64,000 nt of DNA from Macrostomum hystrix (taxonomy: Eukaryota > Platyhelminthes > Macrostomidae). The stretch is taken from NCBI GenBank assembly GCA_950097015.1, contig CATNEN010000010.1, forward strand, positions 1,442,501 to 1,506,500, read 5' to 3'. The notes beneath the pieces are model-generated. The model had not been told where the DNA came from and searched no databases. It saw only the letters and a program-made list of their open reading frames with translations. How positions within the stretch are numbered: the stretch's first letter is position 1; each line of letters starts with the position of its first letter. Positions 44,634 through 55,720 of this stretch are shown here, in pieces. Made by a program: the position numbers and the translations under genes.

Positions 44634-45928
44634 GTGCTTCTCCTCCCATCGTTTGTATTCAGGACACATTGTCCATATTCTAATGTGCTATTTTAGAATT
44701 AGCCCGAGTAAAGAAAAAGTGACAACACAATTATTAGCAGCCTAATAAAGTATGTAAAGCGTATCAAAGATGTTGCACCAAAGATAGTCATCACACAAGA
44801 CAGGAAGAGCTAATTGGCTAATGCATAAGTATACGAGTAGAAGCAGCAGAGTTTATTAACTAAGACTAGTTTCGAGTGCACATTAACCGTTAAATTATCA
44901 TCAAGAAAACGGTTGCGAATTGTAGCTCGCATTATATTAAAGTGAAGACAGGGTAAAAACTGTTTAAAGGGGTGAGAAGCCTGCTAGACGGTGGAAGGTC
45001 TAGACTATAATTGCAAGCAGCTTGCTTTGATTATGCTCTCTCTAAAAAATACTTTATTATGCGTCAGATTATTTAGTTTAAAGTAAATGGCTAGCAAATA
45101 ATCTTTGAAAGTACGCTCGTTCAACAAAATGTTCCTTTTTACTCGATCCATCGAAATTTTTACACAAGGCCAAATTAAGTGTTTTGAAATCGTTGTTGAA
45201 AAGCTGGTGTAATTATGCATTGAAAAAATAAACGAAAATATTGAAGGTAGCATCAACAGATAAAATTGATTGACAATTAATGATTTATCGTGAATATTTC
45301 TTTCTGAATACATTCAGCCTGAAAATTCACTCTGCACTAGTTACTTTAATTCGCAGCAATTAGCTGCTCAGCACACAGTTAGGGATCCCACAGAAGCAGC
45401 ACTTGACGGACTTGACAATGGGGTGCACCTTCACTTAAATGCGGCTGGGTAATAGCTCGAGTGGTTTGAAAGTGTTTCCGAACGCATTAGCGACGTTTTT
45501 AGCTATCCGAATGATACTTTAGACTTATCTCTTGTATCGACTGCCATATTCCAGCGTGTATTTATTTGATTAAAGTTCAGCTTGCTGTTTGACTTTCTAG
45601 TGAGGTTACCAAAAGGTATTGGCGTGCTATTAGCTGAACACTTTAGCTTGAAACTGCTGCAGCTTCATGAAGTAAAATATATACTCATTTGAAACTAGTC
45701 GAGGCATCTCAGCATCGCACATTTTTTTTGCCTAAATGCACGATCATCTACGAAGGCATAGCTACGGATAACTCTCCAGCTCGGTTTGTGATTCCATTAA
45801 TTCGCTGTTTTTACCGAAAAAATATTTACATTTTTTCCGACGTTTGTTTGCAAACTGTTTTTTCCTATTCAAGCCACCAGCTCAAAGAAGGGGAAGATTA
45901 TCTGCCTGTCTGCTTTCCATTTTCAACA
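44634..45928. other. Spacer upstream of receptor 1
   Basis: AT-rich without supported genes. Nothing distinctive apart from several short A/T runs. The last few hundred bases should contain the receptor 1 promoter. Confidence 0.45.
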
Positions 45929-47710
45929 ATGGCCCTGAGCTTGCATTTCCTACTTTCAATGTCAGCTTTCACTCTTCAATGCGCCACCTCAATAATTTCG
46001 CCGGACGAGGCTGTCATGTCGGCACTGAGGCTCGACACCGATTACAAAAATGGAGCCAGGCCGCCACCTGACAATGGCACCGCAAACACAGTCAATGCCT
46101 TTGTCTTCTTGAACACTCTGGCAAAAGTGGTTAGTGATTTTGCGAAAATTGAGTTCAGACGCAATTTTATTTCATTGCGATTCAACCCAACCAAACAGCA
46201 AACTCGTTATGTACATAGTTCCCTCCTGACCGAAGAGTACGATCCACTAGGAAACGTTTAGCAAAACCTTGGCTCACAACACGGCGGATGAATTATTTTT
46301 TCAGGATTCCACAAACCAGGAAATAACAACGAAGGTTTGGTTCACTATGGTAAGTCCAGCAAAGTTGACTGTTTACTGCCGTTTCACCAAAAATGCACCA
46401 AACCGAGTTGCGATTTGCAGCACTGGATTGATCTTCGGCTTTCCTGGCTGGGAAAGTTTAACTCAAGTCTAGAAAACATTAGCGTTGTGCATGTGCCCCA
46501 GAGCATGATTTGGCAGCCGGATGTAACTTTCTTCGACGCGTAAGTCATGAAAACATCATACAGTTTCCTCTTTAGCGAACAAGGATAAGTGGCAACTGAC
46601 AAGTCACTGACACTTTCCAGAATAAGCGTTACAGCATACTCAGTGATATCACAGACCTCTGAAGTGCGGAACACGGGGCTAGTGCTGACTGGCAATGGTT
46701 ACATCATCACATCGAAGTGCAAGATGGACATGCGCTATTTTCCATTCGACACGCAGACTTGCTTTCTGGGACTGCTGACCACCCAGCAACTGACGGGTGC
46801 TATTCGACTAAAAATAAAGCCGATATCCGAAAATGACTCGACTACTCAATACCTCTCGGGCAGCAACGAGTTCTGCATTTTTGGTGTCGACATTCTCAGT
46901 GCTGAACTAGGAGGCTATTATACGGCGGCAGTTAGGATTAGTTTCAAAGTAAGTCTGTCACATCTCTAAAAAATTATAACTTTGGGATCAATGATTAACT
47001 AGATTTAAACTTATACTGCACACTATTGAAACGAATGGCGAAACTTCCCTATGATCGCAGCGATTGCCAACCTTCTACATCGTCAACTTGATACTGCCGA
47101 GTGTTCTGCTCGTCGCTATTTCTACGATTCCATTCCGCCTGCCGCCCGAGTGCGGTGAGAGAATGTCATTCAGCATCACGATCGTGTTGTCCATGTGCGT
47201 GTTCCTGCAGCTGGCCGGCAACTATACGCCCACGCAGAGCGAGTCCGTGCCGCTCATCAGTGAGCTCCATTGTTTAAAAGTACAAAACAATCGAATTGCC
47301 TTGAAAAATCTGGACCAAAAGTTAATTTTGGTTAATTTTCAGCTTATTACACTGTGGCTACAGTTCTAGTAACTGGGCTGAATGTACTCTGCAACGCATT
47401 CGTGCTCAGCTGTCATTTTAAGCAGCGAAACGATGGACCGGTCAGCAATAGGGTCATTCGCTGGCTGTTCCTGAGAAAAAGAAGCAGGCAGATTGGGGTA
47501 GCTGTTGGGCACAACGCGACTTCAAATCAGCCTGAGCCATCTGATAAGGAAGATGTCCATAGTAACGAGTGGAAGGCAGTCATAACTGCTGCTGATTCTA
47601 TTTTTTTCTGGCTTTTCATAGCAGCCACTGTTTTTATCTTTACTGTGTCGCTTAGTTTTCAGGCTAAGCTCATTGGGAAAAACTGCCTTGCCGCAAGTGA
47701 TTATGTTTAG
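45929..47710 (+). CDS. Nicotinic-like Cys-loop receptor subunit 1 (intact)
   Basis: Six exons fit by phase with GT-AG borders: 45929-46129, 46305-46349, 46421-46539, 46621-46948, 47061-47259 and 47343-47710; 419 residues. Signal peptide from MALSLHFLLSM; SPDEAV helix; RPPPDNGT with an N-glycosylation sequon; loop D KVWF; loop A MIWQPDVTFFDA; Cys-loop C-KMDMRYFPFDTQT-C with 13 residues between cysteines. TM1 follows RLPTFYIVNLILPS; TM2 is ECGERMSFSITIVLSMCVFL with Glu at -1' and Leu at 9' as in cation channels but Asn at 20'; TM3 contains GLNVLCNAFVL; a short loop, then TM4 (IFFWLFIAATVFIF). Loop B lacks the usual Trp and loop C lacks the Cys-Cys pair, so classical acetylcholine binding is unlikely. 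The intracellular loop is only about 60 residues. Cell-surface pentameric channel by family; ligand unknown. Confidence 0.9.
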
Positions 47711-47856
47711 CCTGCGGCATTCGTTTCGTTTTTCTTCATGGCCCAGTATAATATTTGATGTTATCTAATAATGAAAGAACACAGAGAAATTATATAGGAG
47801 ATAAAGCTCCTAAATGCTAGATTTCGCGCAATGATGAGCCTCATAAAACTAAACGA

Positions 47857-47862
47857 AATAAA
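47857..47862 (+). terminator. Polyadenylation signal of receptor 1
   Basis: AATAAA about 150 bases after the TAG stop codon of receptor 1. Confidence 0.5.
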
Positions 47863-48321
47863 TGGCGTTGGTTGTCACTTTTTATTCCTCTAGTGACAAG
47901 CCTAAAACGCACTCCAGACTATCTGTAGAGAACGTCTGCAGTATATTTTAACGAGTATATTTTAACAAGCGCAAGCATTAACTATTTTAGGTCTAAATTA
48001 TTATAATTATCTGTTCCACAGAGACCACTTCAAGTTCTAAAAGAGCTGCTCATTGTAATTATACTCGTATTTCGAGTAACTTACTGTGGTGCTTAGACAT
48101 AGCGGGACTGTGTGACGCCTCGAAAGGCTCCAATGTAAAGAATGTACGAGCGTATTGTTCTTGCAGTTTAGACACAAATACAACAATTTGTGGCCAAGAA
48201 TTTAATGTCTGGGGTCTCGACTTAAAGTCTATATAAGTTTTGGGCTACTATAGGTTAGTATTATAGACCAAAGCGCTGATTTCAATATGCACTTCGCTAT
48301 CAGTAGAAAAGAAAAATATTG
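47863..48321. other. Spacer between receptor 1 and ankyrin-caspase gene 2
   Basis: AT-rich, no coding signal. TATATAAG near 48228-48235 lies about 90 bases before the ATG and could be a TATA box. Confidence 0.4.
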
Positions 48322-51300
48322 ATGTCAGAACTTGCGCCTCAAGCGAAGGCGGCGTACGACGGCGACTTGGAACACCTAAAACTTTATATCCGGTCCAGTG
48401 GAATTAAGGGTGCGAACTATGTTGACCAGTCTACTAAAATGAGCCTGCTTAGTCTTGCCGTCATGAGCAACAATCCAGAAGCCGTTCGTTTCCTCTTGAG
48501 CAAGAGAGCTCGCCCTACCTTTTCAAATCCAGGCGGCATGACTCCTATAATGCTTGCTTCTAAATTCTGCAAGCTGGAAGCGGCTCAGGTCCTAATTGAA
48601 AGTAACAAGCTATCAGGCGAAGATCTTTCTGTTAAGGATTCTAAAGAGTATGATGCACTGATGCACTGCTGTTACGAGTACAATCAAAGTAAATCCAAGG
48701 AAGACAGGGAGAAATTTAAAGCGATAGCTAAACTGTTAATCTCTTCGGGGATCGACTTAAAGCAGCGAGACAAGCTAAGACGGAGCGCTTTGCACATCGC
48801 TATCGAAGAAAAATGCGTGGAGATTTCCAAAATTATTATTGAGAGTGACCGCTGTGAGTTGACAATGAAGGACAACAAAAGAGACACACCTCTGATTTTG
48901 GCCTCAAAGAATGGACAAACTAAGATCACCGAACTTCTGGTGGAGCGCCTCAACAATAGTGAAATCGATACAACTAATGCTGAAGGAGACACGGCCTTAC
49001 TGCCGCGGCAGCGCATGGTAATGTGAGGCAGCTGAAGCTCCTACAGATGGCCGGCGCTGACATTTTCCACAGGAACCGCAGAGGCTTGAACGCAATTGGT
49101 GTAGCCCAGGACAAAGCCAATCGTGACGCCATTCGATTCCTGGAGAGGCTTTACAATGATAAGAAAGCGTTAGTTATCTCTGAACGGCTGATTTGCATTT
49201 TGATTTCTAGAACACTTTTTTTCATCACCGAAGAAGACGAAAACGAAAACATATTTTTCACTTCAGGAATTTGATGGTTCGACAGAAGACAAACATGGAA
49301 AGCGGTGAGTCTGTTCACTTCTACAACTACAAGCAACCACTTTAAGCTGAGAAAAAATTCTGTAATAGATTTGGCTTTGAAACTTTCTTGTTTTCTCGTA
49401 ACTAGAACTCCGAGCCTTAAAGAATGCAAATTTAAAACTGAAATTTCTTCAAATAGTTGATGTTGTGAGGTACTCTTTTCATTCGATGGAAATCAATTAT
49501 GAATTTTTGCTCAAAATGATTAAAGTTGTGGATTTCTATTATCTTGAATGTCACAGGGTACAACCTTATTTAAATGCAGCCATTCACATGGTTGAAAATA
49601 CAGTAGTAACAATTGTCTGGGCTGTGTGTAGCTCGTATTACTAATGAAACTCGAAAAACAATTGCAGATCCAGCCTTTTTTGACGAAATGTTTGGCCTAA
49701 TAAAAAATAACATCCGCCAGCAATTCCAAAGCAATCTTTCCACCGTGCTCAACGTTGACGCTCTAAGCGATAAAGAAGGGCATGAATATAGCCTCCTCAT
49801 GGCGGCCGCAAAGCACAACCGCATTCAGCTTATTCAGGACCTAGTGAATGCTGAAGCTAATTTGGACCTCTGCGACAGAAATGGCAAGACGGCTCTTCAC
49901 TACGCCGTTGAAGAAGGCAGTGTTGACTCCGTCCTGAAGTTGCTTAACTGCCAAGCCAATCCTAATATTCAGGAATTTGAACATGGCTACACCCCTCTCA
50001 TGATGTGCTCAAAAACGAAACGCTTTCGAGAAGAAATAGTTCGACATTTTTTAACGTTCAGGGCAGATTTAACCCTGAAATGTCGTGATTCGGCCAATAC
50101 AGCTGCACACTTGGCCGTGGTGCATAACAAGAAAACACTGTTGAACCTGTTACTTGAAGGCAACAGTCATTGTGTGCTTTCGAGCGTAAATGAGCGTAAA
50201 GAAACGCCACTACTCTTGGCTGTCAAACTGGACAAAAAAGAAGCTATTAGAACTCTTGCATTGTATACTTGTAGGTGCCCCGAGCACCAAGCTTGTAACA
50301 CTGAGCACCTTGAGCATTGCGACCTAGATGGGAACACGGCTTTCTCGTTGGCGGCTAGTCTCGGCCATCTCGACATAGTTCAACTGCTGGAGAGGTCGGG
50401 GGCGAACTTCAAACACCGAAATCGATCAGGGATGGAACCCATCGATCTTGCAGGGGAAGCTGGACATTCGCAAGTCGTCGAGTACATTAGCAAGCTGTAA
50501 GTTTTTTGTTCACTTTCGATTTTTTGGGTTGCGTAAATTTACTATTTTAAAGATTTAAAGATACCATTGAATCTCTACAAAAAATGAAGCATTTTAGAAG
50601 AAGATATATAAATTACGTAGTGGCCAACGCAGGCACTCATAGAAATAGGTGGAAAGTCGGTGACGTTAATGTTTCTGTCATGAAATACTAAAGCTCAACA
50701 TAAATTCTAATTTAAATAGGAAGCGAACTTGGCGCTACCCTTCCATGTTGCTACGTAGCAAGAACGAGTACCGTGGCGACTGTGTCTACATCTCCGTCTC
50801 GTCCGACAGCGCTCACGAACTGGCTGTCACATATGATGGGAACAGACTGTTGAACCTCTTCCAAACAAAATTGCGCTTTAAGTTTAGGCCGATGAGCAAT
50901 CCTTCAGCAAAAGAGATGCAGAAATATATGCAGGATATCGCCAATGAGGACCACAGCCGCAAAGCATCCTTCATTTGTGTTGTATCTGCCCACGGTTATA
51001 GCGATGAGGAAACAAAGAGAACCTACATTAAAGGAAGAGATTCCACTGATGCTTCTACCGAGAGTGCCACCAAGCAACTAATCAGTGTGGAGAATCTGAT
51101 CGACCCAATCACAAAATGCGCAACTCTCAAGGGCAAGCCGAAGATCTTCTTCATCCAGTGTTGTCGTTGTCTGCAGTCGGGTCTCCGAGATCGCGCTGTT
51201 CGGACGCCAGCCAGAGGAGCTCGAGGAAACAACCAGAGAGACTTGTCTGACCTACTGCAGGTTTATTCAACTTCGTCCGGTGATGTCGCTTTAAGGACTC

Positions 51301-51512
51301 TTCGTGGAACAGTTTTCATCCAAAAACTTTGCGCGTTCATTGAGAATTACATGGAAAGGCACCACCTTCGAGAGATTATTGACAAACTGGCGGCCTCCAT
51401 GAACGACGAACCTGTGTGTCAGAATCTGTTCCAAACCATAGAAATAAGAGGAAATCTGCCAAAAAAGATGTACTTTCATGATGAAGAATTGCCGAGGGAG
51501 TCTGAATGGTGA
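48322..51512 (+). CDS. Ankyrin-repeat caspase (copy 2), one frameshift
   Basis: Proposed exons 48322-49168, 49267-49304, 49406-49627, 49668-50496 and 50720-51512; about 909 residues if the single frame break near 48995-49002 is ignored. The last junction (CT at 50496 with G at 50720) and the small exon agree in phase; the 40-nt intron 49628-49667 is the weakest. Ankyrin block A shows MTPIMLASKF, ALHIAI and DTPLILASKNGQTKITELL. Block B shows KTALHYAVEEGSVDSVLKLL, YTPLMMC and NTAFSLAASLGHLDIVQLL. The C-terminal 260 residues are a caspase: RGDCVYISV, histidine motif VVSAHGYSDEE, cysteine motif FFIQCCRC (QACRG in classical caspases), then a p10-like part VYSTSSGDVALRTLRGT with FIQKLCAFIENYM and KKMYF. 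By family a cysteine protease cleaving after Asp. The frameshift sits in a normal ankyrin motif, so it is either a recent lesion or a sequence error. Confidence 0.78.
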
Positions 51513-51655
51513 GAAGGTTAGAAGTTTCAGAAATCTAACTCTTATATACCCTTTGTCGTTTTAAAATAATTCTTTTTCTTTAGCTTTAATGTTCCATTGT
51601 TATATTGTTGAAATTTTACGATTCGCTCTCTCAGTACTGAAAGCTTTGTATCTGT

Positions 51656-51661
51656 AATAAA
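51656..51661 (+). terminator. Polyadenylation signal of ankyrin-caspase gene 2
   Basis: AATAAA 144 bases after the TGA of the caspase exon. Confidence 0.5.
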
Positions 51662-52253
51662 CCAATTGTAACGTTTTTTAATAATTAGTTTTTTTTATGT
51701 AAACAATAAGGAATCATTCTTTTTGTAATAAAACGAACATTGTATTCCTTCGTGTTATAAAATTTAAATTCGAAATGACGATAAATCATTTCGCTTAAAT
51801 TAACGTATTTTGCACAAGATTGTAACGCACATTTGTTAAAAATGAAGACTGCAAAAGGGTTTAAATACTCGTACACACGAGTTTTGAGGAGGAAAAACAA
51901 GGTATTTTGCACCCGCACGTTCAAATAATAAGAGAGAAGTTCAGATTGAGAATAAACAAGTTTTTCAATTAAGAGAGAGATTCGTGTTGCAATTTTTTTC
52001 TAAACAAGAGAGTTTGAAAATACGAAGATTAGTCGGAGACATAATAAAATAAAACTTACAGACTTACAGAACCCCGCCCTGTAGGATTCGACAAACCAAC
52101 AATTCGTGTGAATTGAAGTTAAGTGGGTATCCTTATCCTCCATCATTAATTCAATTTCTTTCCGGTTCAAGCAGATCTTAAAAGAGTAGAAAAACACTGA
52201 GGCAGAATTTAGACAGAAAAAATAAAACCTAATCGTCTCTATGCATTTTCCAG
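51662..52253. other. AT-rich spacer before the receptor fragment
   Basis: No receptor exons 1-4 can be found here, although exon 5 of a receptor begins at 52254; the N-terminal half has been lost. Confidence 0.5.
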
Positions 52254-52810
52254 CGAAAGCCGATCTTTTACGTCTTGAATCTGATGCTACCCAGCGTCCT
52301 CTTACTCGTCGTCTCGGCAGTCACGTTCCGCATGCCGCCAGAGTGCGGCGAGCGAATCTCCTTCAGCATCACCATCGTGCTGTCCATGTGCGTGTTCCTG
52401 CAGCTAGCCGACAACTACACGCCAACGCAGAGCGAGTCTGTGCCGCTCATCAGTGAGTATTTTCTGTTTTCAAAAGATAAGGTATTTCAGCTGTTTCATA
52501 GTAGCCTGTTCAGCAAAAAAGCGCTCGAGTTAACAATCGACTCATCCGGCTTCTCTTCCTCAACCGAATGGTTTCTGGTAAATTTGCACCTCAAAAGGTG
52601 GCCGCTTCTAGCGCTACTGGAGTGTCCGATCACACTGGTGCGACTCACAGCGAGATCAAAGTTAATTACAACGAATCGGAGAAGGTGGTGACTTGTGCAG
52701 ACTGGATTTTCTTCTGCACCAACGTGGCGCTCACCGTTGTCATAATAGGCAGCGCCTTCAGCTATATGAGCAGGCTAAGCAACACACGCTGTGTTCAGTC
52801 TAGTCCTTGA
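52254..52810 (+). pseudogene. Truncated Cys-loop receptor fragment (TM1-TM2 and TM4 only)
   Basis: Exon 5 (52254-52452, 199 nt) is perfect: acceptor TTTTCCAG, RKPIFYVLNLMLPSVLLLVV, pore segment ECGERISFSITIVLSMCVFL, donor GTGAGT. The expected exon 6 with TM3 (LNVLCNAFVLSCHF in the intact copies) is missing. Instead, after about 130 bases a frame carries EKVVTCADWIFFCTNVALTV, the TM4 region, and ends at TGA 52810. No ligand-binding domain exists upstream. The piece cannot make a channel subunit. The preserved exon 5 suggests a recent loss or sequence exchange with its neighbours. Confidence 0.85.
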
Positions 52811-53195
52811 TTTTCAGTGCCAGTTTTCTGAATTTTCTCTTCTTCGTCACTTTGGTTATCGTCGTTAACAATAGCAAGAAACACGTTTAAATGCATATTA
52901 ATCTACGGTTCTACTGACCATCTATCGAGCTATCCTTCCTACACAATTTTGTCAATTTTTATCGTTTCTATGAGGTTTCAATTAGTCTTCAACGCGGCGT
53001 TGAACTCGTTATAATCTGACCATGCAGATGTTAATTTGAGGCAAAACACGAAGCAGAAAATGCGTTTTTACTTCTCGCTGAACAGTTTTGTCTGCAGCTC
53101 TTTTGTCGTCTATTTTTAGGCTGATAAAACGAATTGTTCAATGAGTAGATAAAAAGGTATCCCATGTAATCACCACCATTTTATCGAATACGTAA
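52811..53195. other. Short AT-rich spacer
   Basis: No features recognised. Confidence 0.4.
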
Positions 53196-53240
53196 TGATA
53201 TATATATTATATATATATAGATAGATAGATGGATATATAT
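53196..53240. repeat. (TA)n-type microsatellite with GATA copies
   Basis: GATATATATATTATATATAT, then TAGATAGATAGATGG and a further TATATAT run. Confidence 0.85.
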
Positions 53241-53261
53241 AACGCGCACGGCTGTTTATTG

Positions 53262-53405
53262 ACCATGGTATGGAATGCGGCGAGCACCACACGCACCCTC
53301 CATTATCCCAGCTAACGCTGGTACCCATTTAATAGCTGGGTGAAATGAAGCACAGTTACGTGTCTTGCTTAAGGACACGAATTTTCCAGGTGTCGTACGT
53401 TTGGC
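53262..53405 (+). mobile_element. SINE-like central domain
   Basis: Contains GGTACCCATTTAATAGCTGG then GTGAAATGAAGC and TGTCTTGCTTAAGGACAC. It matches, in the same plus-strand orientation, the body of the element at 36325-36530. No tRNA-like head is seen next to it. It directly follows, and is read through by, the Gag-integrase frame on the minus strand. Confidence 0.55.
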
Positions 53406-54260
53406 AATAATGAAGACTGAGACAAGAAGCCAGTTGAAATAGTGAAATCTTTCATTCGAAGCAGGACCTTTACTTTCTTTTAAGTATGCCAAATCCAGAT
53501 GAATACGCTCGAAAAAGAACTTTGTGCCTTTCCCGGAGTGAAGGTTGGAGTTGGTTCGTTTTCTCGAATTCAGTTGACAGTAAGGGCATCGTTGAACAAA
53601 GCTGTTGATCTGGGCATCGATGTAAGGCCACCAGAAGTACTCTCGAGCGAGTCTGATTCGGACTTGGAATGATTCGGCACTGCTGACATTGCCCTGGGTG
53701 CCGTTGCCAGTCTTCTTATGAGTACTCTTCTGTACTGTGGCGATGGTTTGACTCGAATCAGTGGCTTGTGATACAGACTCAGAAAGGAGACTATCCTTAA
53801 CTGCTGTCTCTAGATCCAGAAGCAGTAACTTCTGCTTCAAAAAATTATCGGCCAGCCCAAATATAAACCGAGACAGAATTAGGTCTTCTCGCAAGTCGCC
53901 AAACTCGCACTTGTTGGCCTGGGTCTTCAGTCTCTCCAGAAATCTTGTCACTGACTCACCCTGCATAGTATAAAGTAGATGTCTGTCGTAATGAAGAAGT
54001 CGCTTGGGTTTCAAGTGGCTCAGTATCGCTGCCTTGATGAAGTCAAATGTACACTTAGAATCGTTTAGAATGTCTTCTGGCTGCACAAGTGTTTTGATTA
54101 GTGACAATGCCGCATCTCCACAAGTGGCAAGTAGAACGGCTTTACTTTGGCCAGCTTTTCCCGTTGCGCAAGCGTAAAACCGGAGGCGCTTGAAGTATTG
54201 TTCCACTTCGGGGTAGCACAGCGGCGTCTCCCCCAGTCGGAAGTCGAGCCCGGAAGACAT
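53400..54260 (-). mobile_element. Gag-integrase derivative of a Ty3/gypsy-type retrotransposon
   Basis: The minus-strand frame starts with ATG at 54260. Residues 1-190 look like a retrotransposon Gag capsid region (LGETPLCYPEVEQYFKRLRF ... FLERLKTQANKCEFGDLRED). From about residue 205 the frame changes character to an integrase zinc-binding region: LAREYFWWPYIDAQINSFVQ followed by C-PY-C, then ERIHLDLAYLK, the start of the integrase core. Protease, reverse transcriptase and RNase H, which should lie between, are absent without a frame break. The last 45 or so codons, to the stop at 53256, are read out of the adjoining SINE-like sequence. No LTRs were recognised. A non-autonomous deletion derivative; capsid formation is possible but unproven. 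Confidence 0.75.
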
Positions 54261-54793
54261 AGAAATTAAGGAATTGAAAAAATTTATAGACTAAAGTAGT
54301 TTCGAGTCGAAGAGCTTGACTTTCAAACCTGTTAAGGCATAAAAATAAAAAAGCGACAAGTGTAATAAAGAGTGAATCAGAAGCGCGTTCATGAATCTAT
54401 ACAAAATTATAATGTTAATATTTGTGTTACTTAAAAGATACAAAAGTAAAAGACTTTACAAAAGTTGAGTACAGTCTTCCGGTCCCCTGACTCGAAAGGT
54501 GATGGCGGTGCATAATATTGAATTACGAGGTAACTCTTGTTGTGGGAAACGTTTAATAGGGGAAGCCTCGGTGGGAAAACATTTTCAAGGCCGGAAAAGC
54601 CTGCACTGGCTGGAAAATCTCGGCGGGAAAGCTCGCTGCGTGAAATGCTTGAGGGGAAAGACTCGGTGCTAAAAACTGCTTCGGAGCCGTGAGCCGCAAG
54701 GAGAGCCGTGAGCACCCATTGCGCATTACTTGGTGACAGTAGAACCGCAACCAGCGAGGAGGCAGCTCTGCTCGTTTCAATGACTCCTGAGCA

Positions 54794-54836
<43 letters not shown>

Positions 54837-55720
54837 TTCACAGACTCTTGAACACGCACACACACATACTGAACTGGTACACACTCACTCAGGTGTTTGA
54901 TTCACCGTCGGTAAGTTTGGCGTCTTAAGTGACACAGTTATGCTCTTCCATCTGTATGTACTTGCGTTGCTAGAAATATCTATGGTTCAAGGCTTCATTT
55001 TTGGGAAATTCCATCTTGGTCACATCTGATTTGCATATCGAATTGCCCCCCCGTTTTAGCATGAGAAGTCAGTACAAAAGCCAGTTGTTTCAAGCATAAG
55101 GCATAACGTTTCATGTAAATATAGTATACTCGAGGTAGGTCATAACGTCCTCGCACCAAGCAAGCAGGCAAGAATGCAGCTCTTCATTCTGCTATGCCAT
55201 AACGTCCTTCGCCGGATCAGTGCTAACTGCTTGCACTGATGAAGTCAATCTTCAGAAAGCACAGCTAACAAAATGCTGCGGACACAATGTCCGCAAATAT
55301 TGCCTTCTGATATCCCAGTATGTTTTCTGCTTTCATTTTGTTTGCTCAGATGATCGATGCTTGCTCTGCTCGGCACACAATGGTTTCGATCGATCTGGTC
55401 AACAGAAAGTCTCGCCAAGCGACATTGTATGAAATTATACATGAGTTCATCGCAAGGATAGCCAGTCCATTGCGGGAGAACAGTGGCCTGTAGCATGTGA
55501 TCCGTCTGAACCTGATGATTGGTGCATTGAAACAAAACCTTGGTGTATAGGTGAGGCTTCTCAGTACAGGATTAAATGAATTAAACTTAAAACCAAAGGT
55601 ATAAATAATTGGCTTCCGACTTCTAAAAATGCCATTTTTTATTCTCCTCTGGCTCCGCTAGGAAAGCCTGCACTCTTTCTCAATCAGCAGTTCTACTCAC
55701 AGAGTTGATCTACCACGGCA
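54261..55720. other. Spacer upstream of receptor 3
   Basis: No gene supported. Two frames at 54431-54865 on the minus strand are produced by the (AC)n run and are not coding. The last 200 bases probably contain the receptor 3 promoter and leader. Confidence 0.5.
54796..54834. repeat. (AC)n microsatellite
   Basis: About 19 AC dinucleotides, with a shorter ACACAC run at about 54855-54866. Confidence 0.95.

Noticed and set aside
48999-49055. A very short intron (about 29 nt) bridging the two ankyrin-caspase frames
   Set aside because: It is too short to splice and would delete a canonical ankyrin helix that is open in the other frame; a one-base lesion explains the data better.
54431-54865. 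Minus-strand frames with Cys-Val runs
   Set aside because: Produced by the (AC)n microsatellite.
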